NCBI GenBank assembly: GCA_963576735.1
Contig: OY755178.1
Span: 6,448,001 to 6,512,000 of the forward strand
Length of the DNA: 64,000 nt
Direction: 5' to 3'
Origin: Bedellia somnulentella
Lineage: Eukaryota; Arthropoda; Insecta; Lepidoptera; Bedelliidae
Within the stretch, counting starts at the first letter, position 1. Every line of letters begins with the position of its first letter. The position numbers were made by a program, and so were the translations under genes. Positions 44,607 to 55,885 of the stretch are shown here, one piece after another. The notes below the pieces were generated by a model that was given only the letters and a program-made list of their open reading frames with translations, ran no database searches and was not told the origin of the DNA.

Positions 44607-45471
44607 TATAAATATTATAATAGAACAATTAACGTAGCACAAGAAACGTTAAAATAACCAAACCTCCCAAAGCACTGTCTAGTACTTTATAATCCAACCG
44701 CCAACCACCGCCAATCTGTCTATGCGACGCGCGCGCCGATCACAACTTCAGCTAAAGGTATCGGCAGCAGCTGTAGTAGTCTGCTCGGAACACCCGAACT
44801 TTATTTGATGTTTTTCACTGAAATAGTCGGCAGTTGCGTGTAAATAATTTTGAATTTTATGTATTATTTTGATGAAGGTAGTTAACAATGATAGGCAAAT
44901 AATTGTAAATGATAACGTCTAAATGATAAAACTTCAATAAGAAATTTGTGTATTGATTGAAGTAGGGAAAAAACTTGTCAAATTAGTCTGAGCTAATAAA
45001 TTGGTTTAGGTTTGCTTGAAGTGCAAATAAAATTGAAATTGATAAAAATATAGTAGGTAGTTAAATAACTTATTATGTAAAAGATAATTAATTGATTTTG
45101 TAACGCTAAGGCCAAAGAGTGAATTAGACAATACGCTTTAAATTAACAGCAAGATATTGTTTCAACACTTTGGGGCGATAAATATCTACACAAAATGAAT
45201 CGGAAAGACAGGAAAAGATAAGAATAGAAGGATGTAGGTAGGCCAATACTTTCCTCGGGATGACCAAACAGATGCGATCGTGAAGCTCCTCAGCAATCCT
45301 GTTTGTTGATCATCATAGTGGAAGTCAGCAACACCATCCAGCAAATCAGTTCCCGAAGTCCAAAGGTCGTTATTCGAGTAGCGGTTATCCGATGGTACTC
45401 GATAATTCTTCACCGAAGATTGGTTGTAGCCACCACTAGGCAATGGCCACTAATTTATCACGGTCGCCAAA
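44607..45471 (-). other. 5' leader of BEL unit 1
   Basis: About 865 bp between LTR 2 and the gag ATG, carrying the primer-binding site and a short minus-strand open frame (45186-45443, no ATG start). Confidence 0.7.
45458..45469 (-). promoter_or_regulatory. Primer-binding site, tRNA-Arg type (unit 1)
   Basis: Minus strand TGGCGACCGTGA, two bases from the LTR. It is complementary to a tRNA 3' end TCACGGTCG+CCA, which matches insect tRNA-Arg as I recall it. Confidence 0.7.
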
Positions 45472-45662
45472 TGTTTAAGCAAGGAATAAATACAAACTAA
45501 GTCTTGCCTTTAAACACAAATTTACTTTAAATATTTGAATTACAAAATGTACAATATAATATGTTAAGTTGGCGGTGGTTGGTTGCGTAGTGAAGCTTGT
45601 CCCCGCGCCGCCGCCGCCGCCGCACCTGCGGCTTGCCGTATCATGTGGATCAGGCGTTAACA
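45472..45662 (-). repeat. BEL LTR 2 (shared middle LTR)
   Basis: Acts as the 5' LTR of unit 1 and the 3' LTR of unit 2; identical to LTR 1 by eye. Confidence 0.9.
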
Positions 45663-45692
45663 TCCTCCGGGACGTTGAAAGCTTTACAGCTT

Positions 45693-48600
45693 TCAAGAAT
45701 ATAGTGGACCCCGTGGCGGACCACTCTGCTCCTGGTCGTCTTCTTCAGTAGGTCCCTGAGTCGGCAGAAGGCACATCTTATTGACGGCCCTCCGAAGAAT
45801 ACCCTTTGCTGTGGTTACCTCAGCCACTCTGGTAACGCCGTCTGTGCCAGGAAAGAGACGGATCACGCGTCCCATTCGCCAATGGAGAGGCGGCAGGTTA
45901 TCGTCGTTGAGTAAAACCAAGTCCCCCAGCGCAAGCTGGCGCTGTGGAGACTGCCACTTCGTGCGCTGCTGCAGCTCGGCTATATATTCTCGACGCCAGC
46001 GGTCCCAGAAGTACTGGCGGATCTTCTCTATAAGCTGATATCTGTTGGGGCTGGTAACAGTGACAGGAGCTGTTGGTATAGACGTGAGCGGTCTCCCGAT
46101 CAGAAAGTGGCCTGGGGTCAGAGGAGAAGGATCGGTACAGTTGGTCGAGAGAGGAGACAGTGGGCGTGAGTTTAGGATAGCTTCAATTTGTGTAAACAAT
46201 GTCGCTAACTCCTCAAATGTCAAAGAAGCATTTCCAGCTACACGCTTTAAATGAAATTTGGCTGAGCGTATTCCAGCCTCAAAAATTCCTCCAAATGTTG
46301 GGGAATATACAGGGGAAAACATAAATCTAATTCCTTCATAACTAGCGAAATCATAGACAGACTGACGGCTGGATCTCAGTAGCCTACCTAATTCATTGTG
46401 AGCACCAACAAAATTCCTACCGTTGTCGCAATATATTTCAATTGGTTTACCCCTTCTTGATATAAACCTACGTAAACATAGAATAAAAGCTTGGGTACTC
46501 AGATCACTGACGAGTTCCAAATGAACGGCTTTGGTAGTGAGGCAAAAGAATAAGCAAAGATAACATTTTGTTATTCTATTACCTCGGCCTTTACGACTAC
46601 TGATCATAAACGGTCCAGCAAAGTCCATCCCGCACGAGTAGAAAGGGAAAACACCGTTAGTACGCGCCTCTGGCAGGTGCCCCATGATTGGCTGCATAGT
46701 GACAGCACGCATTCTCGCGCACGTGACACAGCGCCGCGCCACGCGCCGCGCTAAACTCCTACCCCCAACCGGCCAATATCTATCGCGCACGGATGACAGT
46801 AATAACTGTGGACCTGCATGGAATAAACGAATATGCTCATGGTTCATAATAAGATACATGAAATGATGCTTAGCATCTAATAAAATGGGATATTTCTTGT
46901 CGAAATCAAAACTCGAATTATTTAATCGACCACCAACTCGAACAATTTTATCAGTGTCAATAAACGGTGTCAACTGTATTAATTTATTATTTTTTGGTAA
47001 ACATTTCCCTTGTTCAAGTAGCTTAATTTCTTCGGGAAACGATTCTGTTTGGCTAAACCTAACTAAAATTTTTAACGAATTATCCAACTCCGTAATATTA
47101 AGCGGACCTGACAATCTTTGCCTTAATTTTGTAATATTATTTATAAACCGCAAGACGAACGCAAAACTCCTTAACAATTTATTAAATGTGGAGTACCTAT
47201 CGAAATCGATGAGTGACTGTAAATGCGCTCGCTCGGACGCCACAAACAGAGCGTTCACCTTAATATCGGGTAAACTCTCGGTGGGGTATGAATGCCGCGG
47301 CCACTCAGACTCCTCCGTCTTTAGGAAGGAAGGACCCTCAAACCACAAAGAAGATGACGCTAGAACCTGAGGGTCGACCCCCCGCGAGGCAAGGTCAGCT
47401 GGGTTCATACTCGTAGGAACATGCCTGAATTGAAAATCACGTGTTAGTTCGTTAATTTCGTTAACCCTATTACATACAAACATTTTTAATTGTTTTACAT
47501 CAGTCTTTAACCAACCGAGAACAACAGTAGAATCGGTCCAAATTATTTTTTGTTGAACGTTAAAACGTACCGCTTTGAGAACCTTATCACATAAACGCGC
47601 GCCTAGTAGATTACCTAACAATTCTGCTCGTGGGATAGTAGTCGGCTTTAAAGGCATAACGCGAGCCTTTCCACAAAATAGGTTCACCGTAACGTCATTG
47701 TTTTTATTGACTGAACGTAAATACACGCAAGCAGCATAGGCATCCTTTGACGCATCGACAAAACAATGTAAATCTATTGAAATTGGGTCATGGCAAAGAA
47801 CATTTCTATTAATAGTTATATTTGAGATTAAGTGCAAATTATTAATAAAATTGTACCATGTACTTACAAGTTTTTGAGGTATGGGTTCTTCCCAACTCAA
47901 TTTTGCAACCCATAATTGTTGTAAAAATATTTTGGCCTTGATAATACATGCACATATTAAACCGAGAGGGTCAAAAATTTTACAAGTTGTCGTAATGACA
48001 GACCTTTTTGTGGGCACTGGAGATGATTCGATGTTGGCTGTAAATTTAATTTTATCAGACTTCGGTAATTCTAACAAACTGTTCTTATGTTCTTCCCACT
48101 TTCTACTCGTATTGGAATCTAACTTTGCTGAGGTAATAAATATTAAAAGAACATCCCATTGTTCGGTAGGAAGTCCCAAAGACTGTAGAGATCTTAAATT
48201 TTTAGATATGTGATCAATTAAGAAACGTAATGCCTTAAAAGATTCTTTGCTCATAGATTCAATACTTAATAATGACTTGAGATGATTATTTATAAGGATA
48301 TTTTTGTTATTGTATCTCTCGCATAGTAGTTGCCACGCATTGTTGTAATTGTTTGCAGTAAACTCGAGTGATCTAATTACCACAGATGCACTACCCTCCA
48401 AACTAGACCTTAGATAATGAAATTTATTTATTAATGGTATGGATTCATTTTGATTTATAAGAGAATCAAATGTGTCACGGAATTCGAGCCACTTTAAATA
48501 ATTCCCATCAAATTTTGCTAAATCAATAGTGGGTAGTTTAATCGAGTTAAAAGAATGTGAACATGAACCAGCCACACTTTCATTAAGATTTGACTCTTTG

Positions 48601-48914
48601 TGAGAGGAAAACTTTTCAATTAAGTCTTGCGCAATGGAAAGAAGAGAATAGAATTGAGTTTCTATAGTATCTCTCTCAGTTAACTGTTCGTCCACGTTCG
48701 GCGACAGTATCTCTATTTCTGTCTGTAAGTTGTTAAAATCAGAGAGTAATTCTTGAAATTTTACCATTCTCATTGATAGATCCTTAATTTGAATTGAAGT
48801 TATTTTATCCGCCACTTGAATTAAAACATTTAAATGATCTTTAAACTTAGTTAATCTACCTTTTATAATACTACGTTTCTTTAATAAATCTTTAAGCATG
48901 TCTTTTCCTTCCAT
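45693..48914 (-). CDS. BEL/Pao gag-RNase H-integrase fusion, unit 2
   Basis: Same 1,073-residue product and the same internal deletion junction (about 48040) as unit 1, so the deletion preceded the tandem duplication. Three substitutions are visible, all amino-acid changing: 46013 (H to Y in QHFWDRW), 46370 (C to S in RSCRQS) and 46547 (V to F in LFVCLTT), each given as unit 1 to unit 2. None hits a catalytic DDE or zinc residue. Both copies have intact frames. Confidence 0.9.
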   Translation of the reverse strand: MEGKDMLKDLLKKRSIIKGRLTKFKDHLNVLIQVADKITSIQIKDLSMRMVKFQELLSDFNNLQTEIEILSPNVDEQLTERDTIETQFYSLLSIAQDLIEKFSSHKESNLNESVAGSCSHSFNSIKLPTIDLAKFDGNYLKWLEFRDTFDSLINQNESIPLINKFHYLRSSLEGSASVVIRSLEFTANNYNNAWQLLCERYNNKNILINNHLKSLLSIESMSKESFKALRFLIDHISKNLRSLQSLGLPTEQWDVLLIFITSAKLDSNTSRKWEEHKNSLLELPKSDKIKFTANIESSPVPTKRSVITTTCKIFDPLGLICACIIKAKIFLQQLWVAKLSWEEPIPQKLVSTWYNFINNLHLISNITINRNVLCHDPISIDLHCFVDASKDAYAACVYLRSVNKNNDVTVNLFCGKARVMPLKPTTIPRAELLGNLLGARLCDKVLKAVRFNVQQKIIWTDSTVVLGWLKTDVKQLKMFVCNRVNEINELTRDFQFRHVPTSMNPADLASRGVDPQVLASSSLWFEGPSFLKTEESEWPRHSYPTESLPDIKVNALFVASERAHLQSLIDFDRYSTFNKLLRSFAFVLRFINNITKLRQRLSGPLNITELDNSLKILVRFSQTESFPEEIKLLEQGKCLPKNNKLIQLTPFIDTDKIVRVGGRLNNSSFDFDKKYPILLDAKHHFMYLIMNHEHIRLFHAGPQLLLSSVRDRYWPVGGRSLARRVARRCVTCARMRAVTMQPIMGHLPEARTNGVFPFYSCGMDFAGPFMISSRKGRGNRITKCYLCLFFCLTTKAVHLELVSDLSTQAFILCLRRFISRRGKPIEIYCDNGRNFVGAHNELGRLLRSSRQSVYDFASYEGIRFMFSPVYSPTFGGIFEAGIRSAKFHLKRVAGNASLTFEELATLFTQIEAILNSRPLSPLSTNCTDPSPLTPGHFLIGRPLTSIPTAPVTVTSPNRYQLIEKIRQYFWDRWRREYIAELQQRTKWQSPQRQLALGDLVLLNDDNLPPLHWRMGRVIRLFPGTDGVTRVAEVTTAKGILRRAVNKMCLLPTQGPTEEDDQEQSGPPRGPLYS

Positions 48915-49779
48915 TATAAATATTATAATAGAACAATTAACGTAGCACAAGAAACGTTAAAATAACCAAACCTCCCAAAGCACTGTCTAGTACTTTATAA
49001 TCCAACCGCCAACCACCGCCAATCTGTCTATGCGACGCGCGCGCCGATCACAACTTCAGCTAAAGGTATCGGCAGCAGCTGTAGTAGTCTGCTCGGAACA
49101 CCCGAACTTTATTTGATGTTTTTCACTGAAATAGTCGGCAGTTGCGTGTAAATAATTTTGAATTTTATGTATTATTTTGATGAAGGTAGTTAACAATGAT
49201 AGGCAAATAATTGTAAATGATAACGTCTAAATGATAAAACTTCAATAAGAAATTTGTGTATTGATTGAAGTAGGGAAAAAACTTGTCAAATTAGTCTGAG
49301 CTAATAAATTGGTTTAGGTTTGCTTGAAGTGCAAATAAAATTGAAATTGATAAAAATATAGTAGGTAGTTAAATAACTTATTATGTAAAAGATAATTAAT
49401 TGATTTTGTAACGCTAAGGCCAAAGAGTGAATTAGACAATACGCTTTAAATTAACAGCAAGATATTGTTTCAACACTTTGGGGCGATAAATATCTACACA
49501 AAATGAATCGGAAAGACAGGAAAAGATAAGAATAGAAGGATGTAGGTAGGCCAATACTTTCCTCGGGATGACCAAACAGATGCGATCGTGAAGCTCCTCA
49601 GCAATCCTGTTTGTTGATCATCATAGTGGAAGTCAGCAACACCATCCAGCAAATCAGTTCCCGAAGTCCAAAGGTCGTTATTCGAGTAGCGGTTATCCGA
49701 TGGTACTCGATAATTCTTCACCGAAGATTGGTTGTAGCCACCACTAGGCAATGGCCACTAATTTATCACGGTCGCCAAA
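48915..49779 (-). other. 5' leader of BEL unit 2
   Basis: Appears identical to 44607-45471 by eye. Confidence 0.7.
49766..49777 (-). promoter_or_regulatory. Primer-binding site, tRNA-Arg type (unit 2)
   Basis: Same TGGCGACCGTGA as unit 1, two bases inside LTR 3. Confidence 0.7.
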
Positions 49780-49970
49780 TGTTTAAGCAAGGAATAAATA
49801 CAAACTAAGTCTTGCCTTTAAACACAAATTTACTTTAAATATTTGAATTACAAAATGTACAATATAATATGTTAAGTTGGCGGTGGTTGGTTGCGTAGTG
49901 AAGCTTGTCCCCGCGCCGCCGCCGCCGCCGCACCTGCGGCTTGCCGTATCATGTGGATCAGGCGTTAACA
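49780..49970 (-). repeat. BEL LTR 3 (5' LTR)
   Basis: 191 bp; the 5'-most LTR in transcription direction, followed by the TSD catg. Confidence 0.9.
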
Positions 49971-49981
49971 CATGTGAATTT

Positions 49982-50230
49982 GCTGTGTAGTGTCGGCTTA
50001 GAATAGCACTACCCCATTTCTTCCGGTGGGTGTACGTAAGAGGCGACTAACGGTATTGGGGCTTTTAAGGGATTTTTGGGCGATGCGGTTGGAGACCCAT
50101 CACCAACCACCTTTATTTCACCATCTTTTCCACACGCAACTTCCAAAAGTCGCTGAGGAATTTCGAATTCCCTAGCTCTGGCTACCCCTTCAAGGGATTT
50201 ATAGCCGTGAGTATATGTATGTATGTATGT
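49982..50230 (+). repeat. SINE family A abutting the BEL array, 10-bp TSD
   Basis: TSD atgtgaattt at 49972-49981 and 50231-50240. Its left copy overlaps the BEL TSD, so the SINE and BEL sites are one base apart. Confidence 0.92.
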
Positions 50231-50240
50231 ATGTGAATTT

Positions 50241-51054
50241 ACATACTCTCAAAAACTATACCTCTTCTTCTAAAACAGTCAGCTTATAATGTTAACCAAT
50301 CTAAAACACATCTTCTGCAGCCCAACGCCCAAATTATAATATAATATCCAACAGCATAAAATACATAGAAGATACTAAGTAAAAGTAGCTGAACGAAATA
50401 ATTTCCAATTAACATAATAAGAAAAAGAAATGGACCGGAAAAGCAATTTTATTATACGTTTCTCTGGCTGGATAAATTCCGTGAAGCTACTAGATGATCC
50501 CATGGCTTAGTTCCCCTCACTGCGGGGAGCGGGAGGGGTCAGTCTAGTGCAATTAGCTATCTATCGTATCGAGGTAATAGGGCCTTTCATTCTCAGTAAA
50601 AACTGATGTGGCAGAAACAAGTCTAAATGAACGACCGATGACTTTCACTTCTTTGCAATTCTTTTGTTTTACAACAACATCGGAACTACTCAAGCGGTTT
50701 GATCTTAAAATAATTCATGTTTTCTTTCAACTTAATTTTTATAGAAAAGAGGAATTATTGTGAAAAAATTAGTAAAATCACATTATCAGTAGCATAAAAC
50801 ATTTTGTATTTGTTACAGGTCTGTAACCGCATTGCATCAATTCAATTTCATATATTGTTTCACTTTGTATTACATGAAATAAGTATCATTAATTCTTGTT
50901 TATTACTCTGAATGAGTAATTGTAATACTACTGAAAATGGTCGTAGTTCGGTCTATCTAAAGATAGATAAAGCTTGTTAATTGCAATATTCTTGTGTTAC
51001 TTTTTTGTACAATTACAAGTACATGATAAATATCTCATCAATACAAAAATACAA
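50241..51054. other. No recognised feature
   Basis: AT-rich; nothing recognised. Confidence 0.4.
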
Positions 51055-51118
51055 GTATTGATTGACGAGTGAATATCAATATTAATGAATATATTGATAT
51101 TCACTCGTCAATCAATAC
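51055..51118. repeat. 27-bp perfect inverted repeat, 10-nt loop
   Basis: 51055-51081 is the exact inverse of 51092-51118. Weaker pairing continues outward for about 20 bp (aatac/gtatt blocks). It may be the core of a foldback MITE. Confidence 0.9.
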
Positions 51119-51327
51119 ATGTATTTTTTGTCTCGTCAATAAATATCTAAAATGAAAGTATTAAAAATGTTTCTATGAAAGAAGCCAACCCTCTAATTAA
51201 AAATACCGACTAAGGTCTCTCATTATTTTCGTTAAAAATACTGTTTATAAGGTTATTAGGTATATCACAAAAACAATGTTTTACTAACTATCAAATTAAT
51301 CAAAAACAGATTATTGTAACTAAAATA

Positions 51328-51557
51328 TACTCACGGCTATAAATCCCTAAAATAGGCCAGAGCTTCAGAAACCTACATTTCTTAGCCATTTATGAAAGTA
51401 CAGTGGAGAAAAGACTGTAAAATAAAGGTTCATGGTGATAAGCCTCCAACCGTATCGCCAGAAAATCACTTAAAAAGCCCCAATACCTTTAGTCACCTCT
51501 TACAAACACCCACGGACAGTAATGGGGTAGTACTATTCTAAGCCGACTCTATACACC
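51328..51557 (-). repeat. SINE family A, near full length
   Basis: Minus strand from 'ctaagccgactctatacacc' (head) to 'tatactcacggctataaat' (3' end); little tail. Confidence 0.8.
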
Positions 51558-52639
51558 TTAAATTAAATAAGTATCCGTCCAAAAAGTCATAAACATAAAA
51601 TGGTAAAGAGGATAAACTTACCAATCACTTTTATACCTGCAAACGTATTTAATACACAAGTCTATTTGCAAAATAAAAGCGGCGGCATTGAATCGCAGTA
51701 GCGTGAAATGCATTTTTTGCTCCAATTGGTTCGCTCCTGATTTCAGTAGGTTCACTGTGAAAAACGCAAACAAAATGTTTCCAGCCAAGATTTCGAGAGA
51801 AAATGATATTAAAAACCATAATTCATATCACATTTTAATTTTGTAGGCTGGTTTTCACTTGCCACAATTCTATATGGTCGCTGTTTAATTAAATTTCTGT
51901 GACACCACATTATTACATTACAATTCCCTTATTTTGTCACGTTTTATGTTTTGTAAACAGTTCATTGGGTGTTCGGGAATTTTGGAAGCATTTCAATTAC
52001 ATCATTCTAAGGTAAGCTAAACCGTATTTGTAGGTTTCAAAATAATCATTGTATGCTAGTTTAAAATATTTCTTTACTTCGGTATGCAAGGTTTTATAAA
52101 AGTGATGCTGATTACAAAACAATTTCGAGATATTAGGTTTATAAACAATACATATATATATTATATAGACATTCGTTTTTGCTGTTTATTAGTAAAATAT
52201 CGAAAATCATAGGTTTATTCAATATAATATCGTAATAATATCATTTGAGATCACTAATTCGTGTAATGCTTTGCAATCAATAACTTTTTATTTATTTTGC
52301 TTGATTTGCATGTCGATACATGATTTTGTTGATCGATGACGTCACTAAGGGAAAAATTTGAACAATTTAAAAAAAAACATAACTTTACAATTACTCATTT
52401 TAAATGAAAAATATTCAAATCAATATCAATAAAAAAAAAAAATTCGTGTTTGCTATCGAAAAAAATATTTATATATACCAGAAAAAAAAAATTCATACCG
52501 AATTCTTTAGTGTTAAAAGAAGTATGAATGTATTAATTAAGAGTAAAGACTTATAAAGTAATGCAAAATAGCCTATCGAAAATAATGAATAAAAACTTGT
52601 GTAAAATTAAATTAAAATAGCACACATACATAATATTTA
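51558..52639. other. No recognised feature
   Basis: AT-rich with poly-A runs near 52380-52490; nothing recognised. Confidence 0.4.
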
Positions 52640-53057
52640 GACCTATGGAGCCAATGTCGATGGTGATGTTAGTAGAAGACGTGTTTGGAGGACACATTTG
52701 AACCAAATAGACATACATACATACATATACTCACGGCTATAATTCCCTAAATGGGGTAGCCAGAGCTTTGGAATGAGAAATTCCTTAGCCACTTTTGGAA
52801 GTTGAGTGGGGAAAAGATGGTAATAATAAATGTTTTTGGTGAAGGGTCTCCAACCACATCACCCAAAAATCACTTGAAAAGTCTATGAACCAAATAGAGA
52901 GTGTGGTTAAAAAGGTAGGCGTTCGAATATGAACAATAAAAGAGGATACATGTAAAATATATTAATGGTTGTGAACGAAACAGAAAAGGTTTGCCAGTAT
53001 CGTACAAAGTAACAATCAAAAGTCTCTATCTACCCCAATGGGAGCTAAATAGTCGCA
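52640..53057 (+). mobile_element. RTE C-terminal remnant, interrupted by a SINE
   Basis: 'ggaggacacatttgaaccaa' and, after the SINE, 'gtttgccagtatcgtac' and 'ctaccccaatgggagctaa' match the RTE end at 24723-24864. Stops show it is decayed. Confidence 0.65.
52712..52885 (-). repeat. SINE family A, 5'-truncated, 13-bp TSD
   Basis: TSD tgaaccaaataga (52699-52711 and 52886-52898) places the insertion inside the RTE remnant. Truncated in the body after 'aaaaatcacttgaaaagtc'. Confidence 0.9.
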
Positions 53058-53925
53058 AGATTTGACCGTGTAACTAAATAATCTAGCTTTTTGAACAGTA
53101 TGTGTAAAAAATGTGATTCGTAAGTCTTTTGTCTTACTACTTAACTTTATTGATAAAATACAGAATATTGTGTTTTACCAATGATCCTCTAGCTACCATT
53201 TTTCAGACTACTATGATATAGATATCTAGCAGTGTTTAACAGAATAGATTTATAAGATTATTTTCAATAAAATTGATGTCTTCTCTAAAGTGAAATAACA
53301 ATATCTTATCCTAATTAAAATATTAATCCGTTGTTTTAAGTTATCATGTTTCAGTTACAATATCAAAGCCACAAAACTCCTCTAAACAAACACTTAGCGA
53401 TATTCTCTTAAATGCCATACAACATTATTTACTTACTATAACTAATTCCAGCATATGCGACTTTCCAAGTAAACGCAGCTGTAACTAAACTACTTATTAA
53501 TGTATGATCAATCCTTTGAGCAAGTTAAATGAACCGTTTACCGACAAAGTTCAGAATTTATTGTAATTTAACAGGGATATTGCAAATTAGTCATGGCGAG
53601 TGTGCTGAGGCGTTAAATGGCGGGTTAGACTCTTGTTGATTTAGGCTCCGATCTAAAGCTCTTGACGCGAACAGAGGGTGCGGGGCCAATGAACACAAAC
53701 ATGGCTTACCCTGGTCGAGCTTACACTCTTGCAGCAATATTAATTGTTTCTTGGCTTAACAAAAAACAAATATACGTGCCTTCGCAAAAAATGGAGCGAC
53801 TTAAGGTAGTTGAGAGACACCTAATTGATTAATGGAGGGCTCGTAGCTACACTCTCAGAATATAAAAGCAAAGTTTTGTAAAGAAAAAAAGTATTTCAGT
53901 TCTGAGGAGGCTGTTAATTATTGAA
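53058..53925. other. No recognised feature
   Basis: AT-rich; nothing confidently recognised. Confidence 0.4.
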
Positions 53926-54135
53926 ATACTAGTGGTCCGCCCCAGCTTCGCACGGATGGTGTTAAATATTTTTACTGTTTACTCTCTACAGTATTAAGCG
54001 TAATGATATATATCCTATGTCCTTTTCCTGGTTCTGAACTACCTCTCTAACAATTTTCAGCCAGATCGGTTCAATCATTCTCGAGCTATAAAGAGTGTAA
54101 CTAACACCACTTTCTTGTATATACATATATAGAAA
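53926..54135 (+). repeat. Dispersed repeat family I, copy 1
   Basis: 'agtggtccgccccagcttcg', 'ccttttcctggttctgaac' and 'agtgtaactaacac' in order; the same order is seen at 58795-58985. Resembles a widespread insect SINE/LINE 3' repeat. Confidence 0.65.
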
Positions 54136-54394
54136 TCTGAGATTGACGTTGGAATATATAGTATAACAATATGTATCGTGTTAATATTTGGAAGTACAGT
54201 TTTTAAAACTTTATTTCATAGTATTATACATCGAACAATTTAATTTATTTCCTACTAATACTTAGAGTCTTCTAGAGTTAGCAAAATGTTTACACTCAAA
54301 ATACGAACAGACGATATTAAATTCAATAGATGACTATCGTCAAAAACATTCTGTATAAATTAACCTATAAATTAGGATTTCAAAAACACAAAAA

Positions 54395-54700
54395 AACAAT
54401 CGTGCACGCCGTATATCCCCAAAGACTTTGCAGAAGTAGAAATACATCTGAACATCGCTCACTATTGTCACTTGCTTCTCGTAGTTACCACGTTTTGGCG
54501 TACTCGGACAGTGCGCCACGTCATATGTTTTGTACGAATCCACTGTCACATCACTAAGTAAAAAATGTGGGTTTTCTGACGTCGTTTAAACGTTAACCAT
54601 GATAAATTTTCAACACATTTTTTGTTTATTTTATATTATAATACTTTAGAAAATTCACGTTTTATAAGGCCTGGCTCAGGATTTAAAGACTTTCTGCTTG
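54395..54700 (-). repeat. SINE family B, diverged
   Basis: 'gcacgccgtatatccccaa' to 'gtcgtttaaacgttaaccatg'; head remnant 'ggcctggctcaggattt'. Confidence 0.7.
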
Positions 54701-54967
54701 ATAGGCAGTTTTTCTCGCCACGTATCTATCATAGTTATAATTATAAAAAGGTAAAATTGCAATAAATATTATGATTTCGTGCTTTGTTATAAAAATAAAT
54801 AAATAGGAAATGTAACATTTCTAACATTTAAAACTTTCGACGCTCGGATTGATTGTTATTATTAGGATTAAGTGACATTTAATTAATTTTCATTATCGAC
54901 TATTATTGACTGCTCATGACATATTATTATTGATAATTTAAAATATTTGTAATATTAAAACTTAATT

Positions 54968-55350
54968 AATACCCGCCGTGATAGCCCAGTGGGTAGAACA
55001 CTCGGTTATCGTGCAAACGACTAGTGTTCAAATCCTGGGTCGGGCCTACACCAATTTGTCTTTTCTAAAGACATATGTGTGGTTAATTTATCATGGTTGT
55101 TAACGGTGAGGGAAAACATCGTGAGGAAACCCACATGGCTGAGTTGTACTTAGTCATGTGACAGTGTATTCGTACAAAACGGCGATAGGCCTGCCCCCTA
55201 TCACGTGAGTACACTGTCCATGCAAAACGTGGGTACTCTGAACACCAGGTGACCAAGTCACGTGATGTTCAGAAGTATTAGTACCTCTGCCAACCCCTTC
55301 GGGGATATTCGGCGTGAACGTTTATGTTATTTATGTTATGTTATGTTATG
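54968..55350 (+). repeat. SINE family B, best full-length copy, 12-bp TSD
   Basis: TSD taaaacttaatt at 54956-54967 and 55351-55362. tRNA-like head with A box (tagcccagtgggtagaac) and B box (gttcaaatcctgg); long body; 3' end 'ggatattcggcgtgaacg' and (ttatg)n tail. Pol III promoter motifs are visible. Confidence 0.93.
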
Positions 55351-55689
55351 TAAAACTTAATTGTGATTTAATTGTGTTAAAATAATTTGCATAACTGCAA
55401 AGGTTAGACGTGTGAAACTAAATTATAAAATGATGACATCAAATGTACCATGTACTACATAGCAAATAAATGAATTTTAATTTTGAGGGCCCGTAAAGCC
55501 TTAGTCCAGCACAGTAGCAGTCATTAAAGTCTGCTACCCCTTACTAAGCTAGCATGTTAGGCTACGGCCATGTTACCAATTTTGTGTAAGGCTCAAAAGC
55601 ATGTAGTTAGAACAGAAATGAAGAATAAAATATGTTAAAGAATAGATACTAGTTTTATTGTCAATGTACGCCGTTATACTTTAAGTGAT

Positions 55690-55885
55690 TGTTGCTCTTT
55701 GTGTCTGGTGACCCGTCACCCACCACCCTACTTTACTCTACTCTACTACTACTCATGAAAGCAGAAAGTCTTCAGCCAAGTAAAGAGAGAATGAAAATTC
55801 TTTTTCTCTTTACTTGGCTGAAGACTTTCCTATTTTGAAGCTCTCGATACTTCTTTTTGGGATTTATAGCCGTGAGTTTATGTGA
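55690..55885 (+). repeat. SINE family A, diverged, carrying a hairpin
   Basis: 'ggtgacccgtcacccacc' and 'gggatttatagccgtgag' frame an inverted duplication (55764-55829). Confidence 0.7.
55764..55829. repeat. 25-bp perfect inverted repeat, 16-nt loop
   Basis: 55764-55788 is the exact inverse of 55805-55829. It arises within the 'aagtggctgag' region of the SINE copy. Confidence 0.92.

Larger units (their letters stand above)
41164..49970 (-). mobile_element. Tandem BEL/Pao retrotransposon (3 LTRs, 2 internal regions)
   Basis: Two 4,308-bp units (41164-45471 and 45472-49779) plus a terminal 191-bp LTR. The flanks carry a 4-bp TSD catg (41160-41163 and 49971-49974), so the array sits as one insertion. 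The units differ at three positions that I found. Each unit has one ORF for gag, RNase H and integrase but no protease or reverse transcriptase, so the element is non-autonomous. Confidence 0.92.

Noticed and set aside
41473..48213. Plus-strand open frames inside the BEL units
   Set aside because: They are antisense shadows of the long minus-strand ORFs and repeat identically in both units.
53590..53700. Possible tRNA-like sequence near 'atggcgagtgtgctgag'
   Set aside because: No matching acceptor or T arm could be formed.
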